This document shows, in pieces, positions 8,085-14,003 of a DNA stretch of 20,669 bases. Source of the DNA: Gammaproteobacteria bacterium (GTDB lineage Bacteria > Pseudomonadota > Gammaproteobacteria > S012-40); the NCBI GenBank assembly GCA_029864945.1, contig JAOTSL010000016.1, positions 1 to 20,669 on the forward strand, read 5' to 3'. A program made the translations under genes and the position numbers. Positions within the stretch are counted from its first letter, which is position 1. Each line of letters starts with the position of its first letter. The notes under the pieces were generated by a model. It was not told the origin of the DNA and ran no database searches. It saw only the letters and a program-made list of their open reading frames with translations.

Positions 8085-9188
8085 TCATATTCCGTCTGTG
8101 CCTATTGCTCGTGATATTACTTCAAGTTTAGTACCGTTTTTATCCACAAAAACAAGACTATTCAATATGAAAATACTTTTCCCCAAACTTGCGGTGGATT
8201 TTGCAACAAAATAAGTGCTTTGCACAACAGGATTAGCTGCCGTAATATTTTCGGACACGCTAGTCCAGGCCGGCCCTCCATTTGAGATCGCAGGGTCTTT
8301 AATTGCATCCCAGGCTGAGTTACCGGTAAAATCATTCAACGTATTAAATGGCTGCTCCGCTAAAATAGCTTTTGCTATGACATCTGTTATATCAGGCGAA
8401 ATTGATTGAATAATTTTAGGCTCAGTCACTAAATTTACATTCATTGCACTACCCAAAGGCAAGGCGGTTACGTAATGCAATACACCAGAAATTGCCTCAC
8501 TACTTTCGTCTTTTTCATCTTTTGGAATGCCATATAAAATCGTTTTATCAAACCCTTCTACCAATTGCAGCTCAGATATACTCTGCATAATCTGATTGGC
8601 TGTTTTGTACGGCGGATCTTTTGATTCATATGTGCTGTCTTCCGCACCATTGGGGCTTACATTATCATCGGCATCAATCCAATCCACCAGACTATCGACC
8701 AAGTTATCAGATATATAAATTGATAAACCAAGATCTTCAAGCACTAAATCCATTAAGTTTTTAAATTGTGTTTTACGCTTTAGATCTATATTACCATTGG
8801 GCTTAAGCAAGGTATTTACATTAAATAAGGCTTCAGGATACACAAGTTCCAAATTCACCTTTGCTTCATTTTCGGATACTTGCATAGCATTTGCGTTTAT
8901 ACCCAGTACCGCCTCTTCAAACGCTTTTTTATCATCAAAGTGATCTGGTGATGTCTGCCGTGAAACCTTCAATAAACTAGCAGATGATATTTCCATGGTG
9001 AGCGCTTGCAGATAAGCTTTGTCGGAGGACATTATATTACCCGTACGCCGAATATCCATGTATTGCCGAGACATGAGGGATACGGCCATTATGGTCGCTA
9101 AAGAAACAATCAGTAAGGCGGTAATTAACGCCACACCTCTTTCTTTCTTTTTAAGCCTAAACCTAAACCTTGCGCGCCGAACCATCAT
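8085..9188 (-). CDS. gspK: T2SS minor pseudopilin GspK
   Basis: This 367-residue protein is GspK, the large pseudopilin that caps the pseudopilus tip with GspI and GspJ. It has a basic leader of 18 residues ending in KKKERG, then the processed hydrophobic helix VALITALLIVSLATIMAV. Cleavage by the prepilin peptidase is expected between G18 and V19. As is usual for GspK, position +5 is not Glu (Thr here). The large insert domain is present, with LVDWIDADDNVSPNGAEDSTY near 170-190, the segment that binds calcium and makes GspK longer than other pseudopilins. A run of G (AGGGGGA) sits 10 bases before the ATG at 9188. The gene starts 14 bases after gspJ. Confidence 0.95.
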   Translation of the reverse strand: MMVRRARFRFRLKKKERGVALITALLIVSLATIMAVSLMSRQYMDIRRTGNIMSSDKAYLQALTMEISSASLLKVSRQTSPDHFDDKKAFEEAVLGINANAMQVSENEAKVNLELVYPEALFNVNTLLKPNGNIDLKRKTQFKNLMDLVLEDLGLSIYISDNLVDSLVDWIDADDNVSPNGAEDSTYESKDPPYKTANQIMQSISELQLVEGFDKTILYGIPKDEKDESSEAISGVLHYVTALPLGSAMNVNLVTEPKIIQSISPDITDVIAKAILAEQPFNTLNDFTGNSAWDAIKDPAISNGGPAWTSVSENITAANPVVQSTYFVAKSTASLGKSIFILNSLVFVDKNGTKLEVISRAIGTDGI

Positions 9189-9202
9189 GTCGTCATATCC
9201 CC

Positions 9203-9826
9203 CTAATGCGTCACACTAAATAGACGACGAATTTCACCCATGTCTTCCAGTGTAAGCGTTAGCTCTACCGCCCACGGCAGCATGGTATCAACATTGTCCC
9301 CCGTACCATTGGGCCATTGCTGCTGCGGCTGTGCGGCTGAATCAAAATAACGTATCTCGATCTTTTCTATTTTATCCAACAACTCTCTGGCTTCCGGCTC
9401 CTGATCAAAATCCTGATCCAGCATTTTCCAGCTCAACCTAATAAGTTTGTTGTCTTCAAATCGATAGGCCACTCGCTGCATCTGGCTACGAGTTACTTGT
9501 AATGGATTCCTATATCCTGCTCGGGTCAATGTTAATATTTCCCGTGCGAATGAATCCCCCTTCATGGCTGGTTGCACCTCACCAAACCCATCGCGCACAC
9601 TTCTACCAATAGCCTGCTCAACATCACGACCGATAAACATAAAAGTCTGCTGTAGCTTTACTATTCGCTTAGAAATTTGTTCGGTATGCGTTTTGGTCGT
9701 AATAATAGATTCAAGACCGCCGTATGCCATTAAAGACAAAATTGAAAAGATAGACATTGAAATCAGCAATTCCAGCAAAGTGAAACCTTGATTTTTATCT
9801 TTTAATTGCACTGCCACTGTCATCAC
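9203..9826 (-). CDS. gspJ: T2SS minor pseudopilin GspJ
   Basis: This 207-residue pseudopilin has a 14-residue leader ending in KNQG, then FTLLELLISMSIFSILSLMAYGG. Prepilin-peptidase cleavage is expected at G14/F15, with Glu at +5 (E19), as in GspJ. GspJ forms the tip complex with GspI and GspK. The globular part contains GRDVEQAIGRSVRDGFGE near 72-89, the family's conserved stretch. The first codon is either GTG at 9826 or the adjacent ATG at 9823; GGAGAG inside the end of gspI is better spaced for the GTG. The gene begins 2 bases after the gspI stop, so coupling is likely. Confidence 0.94.
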   Translation of the reverse strand: MMTVAVQLKDKNQGFTLLELLISMSIFSILSLMAYGGLESIITTKTHTEQISKRIVKLQQTFMFIGRDVEQAIGRSVRDGFGEVQPAMKGDSFAREILTLTRAGYRNPLQVTRSQMQRVAYRFEDNKLIRLSWKMLDQDFDQEPEARELLDKIEKIEIRYFDSAAQPQQQWPNGTGDNVDTMLPWAVELTLTLEDMGEIRRLFSVTH

Positions 9827-9828
9827 AC

Positions 9829-10212
9829 TTACGGCTCTCCGATTACCGTCATCAAAGATACCAGTGCTTTTTTATCATTTCTTTTACTACGCACTTCAAT
9901 CTCCACCCGTCGGAGACTTTTAAATTGTTCATTTAATGGGCTAACACTTTCTTTCCAGAACCATTCATGATTGCCCATCATTTCACTACCATCACTGCTA
10001 CCAACGGATGGCCATTTACCATTTGATCGCAATTCAGCGATTCGATTCATTCCAACCCAATGAGCAAATGTTTTGTCGCGCAAGTAGCTCACGTTATTAA
10101 TGGTGGAACCAATACTTTGCGTAATTGCACCTAGCGCCATACCCAAAATACCTAATGCAACAAGCACCTCTAGTAGGGTAAAACCGCCGTGTTTTTTTTG
10201 ATACCTTTTCAC
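9829..10212 (-). CDS. gspI: T2SS minor pseudopilin GspI
   Basis: This 127-residue pseudopilin has a 10-residue leader ending in KKHGG, then FTLLEVLVALGILGMALGAI. Cleavage is expected at G10/F11, with Glu at +5. GspI nucleates the tip complex with GspJ and GspK. The start must be the GTG at 10212: a TAA lies immediately upstream in frame, and the next Met is inside the membrane helix. That GTG lies inside the first of three copies of a 12-base direct repeat filling the gspH-gspI gap. No canonical Shine-Dalgarno sequence precedes it. Length and C-terminus look complete. Confidence 0.94.
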   Translation of the reverse strand: MKRYQKKHGGFTLLEVLVALGILGMALGAITQSIGSTINNVSYLRDKTFAHWVGMNRIAELRSNGKWPSVGSSDGSEMMGNHEWFWKESVSPLNEQFKSLRRVEIEVRSKRNDKKALVSLMTVIGEP

Positions 10213-10253
10213 TTAACTTTTCACTTAACTCTTCAATTGGCCTTTCACTTAAC
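10206..10253 (-). repeat. 12-bp direct repeats spanning the gspH stop and gspI start
   Basis: On the plus strand TTTTCACTTAAC occurs at 10206-10217 and 10218-10229 in tandem, and again at 10242-10253 (CTTTCACTTAAC) after 12 unrelated bases. On the coding strand each copy reads GTTAAGTGAAA. The 10242-10253 copy contains the end and TGA stop of gspH. The 10206-10217 copy contains the GTG start of gspI. The middle copy has a GTG followed two codons later by a stop. Confidence 0.85.
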
Positions 10254-10868
10254 TTTACCGAGGTATTCAACTTTTCCAGCATAATCACCAGACACTTCAA
10301 ACGCCACGCCATCATCCTGTGTGAATGTAAGTGAAAATGGAATCATTTCACCGCTTGAAAATATGCCAATCTTTCCATAGTCGCCCTCTTCATCATCACT
10401 CTTCTTTTTTTCAAAGATCAACGCCTCACCGGAAATATCACCACTGATACGGATATGCTCAGGTAATTCACGCGCTCGAAATATAGGGTCGCTCTCGCCC
10501 ATATCAACTAATGCATTGTCCGGCCCTGGCTCAACAAAACTATATTGCTGCTCTTCAACTTTAAGAATAATTTCTCGCGAGTTCATAATTGCCTCGTCTG
10601 CGGCAAACTTAGCCAGCGATACAAAACGTTTGGCCTCTGTCTCAAGCTGCTTGTCGGAACTATTATTTATTGATAGCGACGCAAATGTAACCAGCATACC
10701 AGCGATTACAATAACGACCATTAGCTCAATCAGGGTAAAACCAAGATTTTTCTTTTTCTTTGCCTTGTTATTTCCCGGTTTGAAGGTAAGGCAGTTAGAC
10801 AAAAGCAGAAGCCCCGAGTTAGTTATAACCCGGAGCATATGAAGTAATACGTGACCCAGAATTTTCAT
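10245..10868 (-). CDS. gspH: T2SS minor pseudopilin GspH
   Basis: This is GspH, the minor pseudopilin linking the GspG shaft to the tip complex. The signature GFTLIELMVVIVIAGMLVTFASLSI starts at residue 43 (cleavage G43/F44, Glu at +5), followed by the ETEAKRFVSLAKFAADEAIMN helix. From the ATG at 10868 the frame is 207 residues with an unusually long 43-residue leader that includes an extra hydrophobic stretch; pseudopilin leaders are normally much shorter. No Shine-Dalgarno sequence precedes that ATG, and a stem-loop lies inside the extension (10811-10836). The real start may be ATG codon 11 or a TTG at codon 23 (10802), which would leave a 21-residue leader with a KKKK stretch. Product certain, start uncertain. 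Confidence 0.9.
   Translation of the reverse strand: MKILGHVLLHMLRVITNSGLLLLSNCLTFKPGNNKAKKKKNLGFTLIELMVVIVIAGMLVTFASLSINNSSDKQLETEAKRFVSLAKFAADEAIMNSREIILKVEEQQYSFVEPGPDNALVDMGESDPIFRARELPEHIRISGDISGEALIFEKKKSDDEEGDYGKIGIFSSGEMIPFSLTFTQDDGVAFEVSGDYAGKVEYLGKVK
10811..10836 (-). terminator. Terminator-like stem-loop between gspG and gspH
   Basis: On the minus strand GCTCCGGGTTA pairs with TAACTCGGGGC around a TAAC loop. Nine of 11 positions pair and there are two mismatches. The following bases (TTCTGCTTTTG) are T-rich but not a clean run. It lies just after gspG and would overlap the first codons of the longest gspH frame. It may act as an attenuator that keeps the major pseudopilin in excess over minor ones. 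That role is inferred from position. Confidence 0.4.
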
Positions 10869-10895
10869 GAATTTACGAATTGTCTGAGGTTGATT

Positions 10896-11375
10896 CTATT
10901 GATCTAGGTTCCAGTTTCCCAGATCAGAAGCCATTTCCTCACCACCTTCTTCGCCATCTGCTCCATAAGTGAAAATATCAATCGCACCGTTAACTCCAGG
11001 ATTCAGAAACTGATACTCATTTCCCCACGGATCTTTAGGCAGGCGGCCAATATAACCACCAGATTTCCAGTTTTTTGCTTCTGGCGAACCTGACGGCTCA
11101 GAAACCAGTGACTCAAGCCCCTGATCTGTACTGGGGTAATTAAAATTATCCAGCTTGTATAAATTCATAGCACTTTCAAGCGTACGGATATCCTGCTTTG
11201 CTTTAGTTACTCGCGCTGTATCAGGCCTATCCATTACGCGTGGCACAACCACAGCAGCGAGAATACCCAGAATCACAATTACAACCATAACTTCTATTAA
11301 TGTAAAACCCGTAGCTTTACCCAATTTTTTTGTTCGGCGACGATTCAGTGGCTTAATAATCAACTTGTTCTCCAT
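10896..11375 (-). CDS. gspG: T2SS major pseudopilin GspG
   Basis: This 159-residue protein is the shaft subunit of the T2SS pseudopilus. A basic 23-residue leader (NRRRTKKLGKATG) precedes FTLIEVMVVIVILGILAAVVVP; cleavage is expected at G23/F24 with Glu at +5. After the helix come the conserved DNFNYPSTDQGLESLV and LPKDPWGNEYQFLNPG motifs and a C-terminal acidic loop (YGADGEEGGEE...SDLGNW) that binds calcium in GspG proteins. An in-frame stop three codons upstream makes the ATG at 11375 the start, though the Shine-Dalgarno sequence is weak. It is the first gene after the pentapeptide-repeat insertion, so it should have its own promoter. A 13-bp tandem repeat begins 24 bases upstream of the ATG. 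Confidence 0.96.
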   Translation of the reverse strand: MENKLIIKPLNRRRTKKLGKATGFTLIEVMVVIVILGILAAVVVPRVMDRPDTARVTKAKQDIRTLESAMNLYKLDNFNYPSTDQGLESLVSEPSGSPEAKNWKSGGYIGRLPKDPWGNEYQFLNPGVNGAIDIFTYGADGEEGGEEMASDLGNWNLDQ

Positions 11376-11398
11376 ATTCAGTTATTCATTTCATTGGT

Positions 11399-11460
11399 CT
11401 ATTTACTAAGAACTATTTACTAGAACTATTTACTAGAACTATTTACTAGAACTATTTTAC
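11399..11460. repeat. 13-bp tandem repeat in the gspG leader region
   Basis: The plus-strand unit CTATTTACTAGAA occurs exactly at 11413-11425, 11426-11438 and 11439-11451. It is preceded by a copy with one extra A (11399-11412) and followed by a partial copy (11452-11460). It lies between the candidate gspG promoter and the gspG ATG, so it would be transcribed as leader RNA. It is non-coding on both strands as far as can be seen. Confidence 0.9.
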
Positions 11461-11485
11461 ATAAGCATTATCAACATTAGGACTG

Positions 11486-11514
11486 TTTATACGTTAATGT
11501 GTTCCGTCTATTAA
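11486..11514 (-). promoter_or_regulatory. Candidate promoter for gspG-H-I-J-K
   Basis: On the minus strand TTAATA (11514-11509) is separated by 17 bases from TATAAA (11491-11486). These match 4/6 and 5/6 of the sigma-70 consensus. A promoter is required here because the upstream neighbour is on the opposite strand. The leader would be about 100 bases and carry the 13-bp tandem repeats. The choice of hexamers is by eye and the surrounding AT-richness offers alternatives. Confidence 0.35.
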
Positions 11515-11561
11515 AGTCGACAAACATCCTGCTTATAGTAGATCGACTAAAATATATAATT

Positions 11562-11578
11562 ACTTTAGTCATTAAAGT
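11562..11578. repeat. Inverted repeat upstream of the gspG promoter
   Basis: ACTTTA (11562-11567) and TAAAGT (11573-11578) form a perfect inverted repeat with a 5-base spacer. It lies about 50 bp upstream of the candidate gspG -35 hexamer and about 160 bp upstream of the pentapeptide gene, in a divergent promoter region (11376-11737) with no other gene. It could be a regulator site; the region is AT-rich, so chance is possible. Confidence 0.3.
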
Positions 11579-11737
11579 TTTCACTTATTCGAACAGCACA
11601 TTTAAACATACTACAAATTCAGTTAATAGCAGTGAAATAATAAGCGCATTATATGTCCGCAATTCAGTCAGCTTTATCTTTTTCTCTGCACATAATCTGC
11701 TAACATGACGTAATCTAATAACTGTTGCGTGCAATCT

Positions 11738-12484
11738 ATGAACAATTTTTCAATCGCTACTATTCTACTGTCCATAATAATGCCAACTATTGTCAGTGCA
11801 GACTGTATAGATCCACCTGCACCCAGAGTTAACTGGGATGGTTGCAATAAAGAAAAACAAGATTTCCAAAAAATAGATTTGAGAGAGGCTGTTTTAAAAA
11901 ACACCAATTTCAACGATACAAATCTAACGAAATCACGTTTAGCAAATGCAGATCTTGGTTCTGCAATCCTTAATAATGCAAACCTTGAAGGTGTTAAAGC
12001 AAAAAAAGCCCGATTTGTCGGAGCCAGCCTTAAAAAAACCAGCATCAACAATGCTCGCCTAACTCACACTTCATTTGACAGAGCGAACCTAAGTCAGTCA
12101 CGAATCAACAAATCAGATTTCAGCAATTCCAGCTTTTACAACGCGACATTAACAGAAGCAAATTTAAGTCAAAGTAACTTTAGTAAAAGTAATTTTGAAC
12201 AAGCCAATATGGCTCAAGTAAATGCAAGTGGTGCAATATTTCACCAAGCTATTTTGAGCGAAAGCTATATGAGCGATGCTAATTTACAAAATGCTGATTT
12301 TTCACGCGCCAAACTTGATAACAGTGATCTCAGCGGAGCCGACTTTAGTAACGCTAATCTGCAAGGTGCTGACCTGCACAATGCCGACATCAATAACGCA
12401 ATTTTTACGAATGCCATTTTGGATAATGCAACCTGGGTAAATCGCAAGCGGTGCCGCCCTGGATCTGTAGGCGTTTGTAAATAA
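11738..12484 (+). CDS. Exported pentapeptide-repeat protein
   Basis: From the ATG at 11738 this is 248 residues (a GTG three codons upstream is an alternative). Residues 1-21 look like a signal peptide (IATILLSIIMPTIVSA) and leave an N-terminus starting DCIDPPAP. A short cap with Cys at about 23 and 36 (VNWDGCNK) follows. Residues 47-231 are 37 consecutive pentapeptides of the A(D/N)LXX class in one unbroken register, such as ANLSQS, SDLSGADFSNANLQGAD. Such repeats fold as a right-handed quadrilateral beta-helix; 37 repeats give about nine turns. A C-terminal tail (CRPGSVGVC) adds Cys at about 239 and 247, so each end could carry a disulfide in the periplasm or outside the cell. It lies between gspF and gspG on the opposite strand, splitting the T2SS cluster. 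Function unknown. Being exported argues against the gyrase-binding role of cytoplasmic Qnr-type repeats. Confidence 0.88.
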   Translation: MNNFSIATILLSIIMPTIVSADCIDPPAPRVNWDGCNKEKQDFQKIDLREAVLKNTNFNDTNLTKSRLANADLGSAILNNANLEGVKAKKARFVGASLKKTSINNARLTHTSFDRANLSQSRINKSDFSNSSFYNATLTEANLSQSNFSKSNFEQANMAQVNASGAIFHQAILSESYMSDANLQNADFSRAKLDNSDLSGADFSNANLQGADLHNADINNAIFTNAILDNATWVNRKRCRPGSVGVCK

Positions 12485-12782
12485 GTATTATTATATAATG
12501 CGAGCCATTGAGGCTCTTAACAAAAAAACAAACGCATCAACATTACTTCTTAAGTATCGCGTGACCGATTAAGTACGAAATACGTAGTCTCTGGGACAAA
12601 AGTTGAGCATGCTAGGTAGTGACATTATCGCGCCTATTAATCTGCCTTTAATAGAACATACCTAAGATGCGTTAAAGAACATTCGGGGGAGTGGCGGAGG
12701 GTTGAAGGTAGGTCGCAACTAAAAAAGCAATAAAACTGCGGCCTGACCTTCTCGGTTATTACTACTTTCTTCAAACCAGTTT
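12485..12782. other. Convergent intergenic region between the pentapeptide gene and gspF
   Basis: No credible gene is seen on either strand. The region holds a 5-bp hairpin (GAGCC/GGCTC, 12502-12516) just after the pentapeptide stop without a U-run. A G-rich tract follows (12685-12712, GGGGGAGTGG then CGGAGGG), then a long stem-loop at 12704-12751. Transcription from both sides should end here. Confidence 0.6.
12704..12751. terminator. Long stem-loop, possible bidirectional 3'-end structure
   Basis: GAAGGTAGGTCGCA (12704-12717) pairs with TGCGGCCTGACCTTC (12737-12751). Fourteen positions pair with one bulged G and one G-U wobble, around a 19-base A-rich loop. It lies 32 bases past the gspF stop and between convergent genes. 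No U-run follows on either strand, so it is not a classical intrinsic terminator. The G-U pair on the plus strand becomes A-C on the minus strand, so plus-strand RNA folds slightly better. Confidence 0.45.
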
Positions 12783-13997
12783 TTACTTCACCAGTTGATT
12801 CATATCCAGAATCGGCATCATAATCGCTAATACAATCACCAACACTGTAGCCCCCATAAACAAGATCATCAGCGGCTCAAACAACCCCATGATTGTACCC
12901 AGCAAGGCTTCCATTTCACGCTCCTGACTATCAGCTGACCGCTCAAGCATTTCTTCCAGGTTACCGCTTGTTTCACCGCTGGCAATCAAATGAATCGTCA
13001 TCGGCGGAAAATAACCACTGGCTGCCAATGATTTACTTATACCAGCCCCCTCTCTTACTCGATCCGAAGCCTCTGCAACAGCATCTCTCATGGGTAGGTT
13101 AACCAATACCTGTGACGATATACGCATAGCGTCAAGTATAGGCACACCGCTGGCGGCTAATATGCTAAAAGTTCTGGCAAACCGCGCGGTATTCAAGCCT
13201 CTCACCAATTTTGATATCAGCGGTATCTTCAACAAAAACTTATGGTATTCCCGCTTAAATCCCTCATTTTTCAACATATATTGAAAACCAACAAACATCA
13301 TCACAAGCAAAGCCGCTACATATATTCCGTATTGAGTAATGAAATCACTTGTTGCAATCATACCAATGGTTAACATTGGCAGTTCTTGGCCAATATGATC
13401 AAACATTTCAACAACTTGAGGCACAACATAAGCCAATAATAAGACAACAACAACAACAGCTACAATACTGATTAGTATCGGGTATAACAATGCCATCATC
13501 ATTTTTTGCTGTAGTTGCTGCCGGCCTTCTGTGTAGTCAGCCAAACGATCAAGAACGGTATTGATGTGGCCTGATTGCTCGCCAGCTTCTACTGTGCTTC
13601 GAAAAAGCTCATTAAAAACATGAGGATAGTCGGCCAGCGCAGTAGCAAGTGAATGCCCTTCCAGAACGCGGGAGCGCACACCCATTACCATGCTTTTTAA
13701 TCGGGGTTTTTCTGTTTGCTGAGATACTGCCTGCAAAGCTTCTTCTACAGGAATACCCGAGCGAACGAGTGTTGATAATTGACGGGTTAATAACGATAAG
13801 TCTGTTGCGCTAACGCTATTAAATAATGCGATTTGCTTGCGTTTTTTTTCTTCCGTTTGACGGGTTTCGTCAACAGACAGTGCCATCCAGCCTTTATCAC
13901 GCAGAATTTGCCTTACCTGACGGGAGTTATCAGCCTCAAGTACACCTTTTGTTTCTTTACCATTCGCGTCGAGTGCTTTGTATTCAAATACAGACAT
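12783..13997 (-). CDS. gspF: T2SS inner-membrane platform protein GspF
   Basis: This 404-residue polytopic protein is the T2SS platform component at the base of the pseudopilus. It starts with the cytoplasmic MSVFEYKALDANGKETKGVLEAD segment typical of GspF. Two T2SSF domains follow (about 68-192 and 271-393), each with the TRQLSTLVRSGIPVEEAL / ARTFSILAASGVPILDAM pattern and an E...GxxSGxL motif (EAGEQSGH, SGETSGNLEEML). Membrane helices are near 171-193, 222-241 and 371-397. Length and domain order are normal. The ATG at 13997 lies 6 bases after the gspE stop. It is the last gene of the C-D-E-F block, because the next gene is on the opposite strand. Confidence 0.96.
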   Translation of the reverse strand: MSVFEYKALDANGKETKGVLEADNSRQVRQILRDKGWMALSVDETRQTEEKKRKQIALFNSVSATDLSLLTRQLSTLVRSGIPVEEALQAVSQQTEKPRLKSMVMGVRSRVLEGHSLATALADYPHVFNELFRSTVEAGEQSGHINTVLDRLADYTEGRQQLQQKMMMALLYPILISIVAVVVVVLLLAYVVPQVVEMFDHIGQELPMLTIGMIATSDFITQYGIYVAALLVMMFVGFQYMLKNEGFKREYHKFLLKIPLISKLVRGLNTARFARTFSILAASGVPILDAMRISSQVLVNLPMRDAVAEASDRVREGAGISKSLAASGYFPPMTIHLIASGETSGNLEEMLERSADSQEREMEALLGTIMGLFEPLMILFMGATVLVIVLAIMMPILDMNQLVK

Positions 13998-14003
13998 TAG
14001 TTA

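Noticed and set aside
10097..10315. 72-residue minus-strand frame with a repetitive KLSE/ELSEKLSEK stretch across the gspH-gspI junction
   Set aside because: It overlaps two certain pseudopilin genes in another frame; the repetitiveness comes from the 12-base direct repeats.
11555..11560. Perfect TATAAT on the plus strand as promoter of the pentapeptide gene
   Set aside because: No acceptable -35 at 16-18 bases and it lies about 180 bases from the ATG; a weaker CATAAT at 11691 is closer, but also lacks a -35, so no promoter is called.
11674..12051. 125-residue minus-strand frame opposite the pentapeptide gene
   Set aside because: Its periodic Arg/Phe/Ala pattern is the antisense image of the pentapeptide repeat.
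12499..12573. 24-codon plus-strand open frame after the pentapeptide gene, starting at an ATG in AT-rich sequence
   Set aside because: No ribosome binding site, no recognisable protein character, and it covers a small hairpin; not supportable as a gene.
12685..12760. Possible tRNA-like or structured RNA gene in the G-rich gap
   Set aside because: No cloverleaf, anticodon arm or T-loop motif can be drawn; only the single long hairpin is supported.
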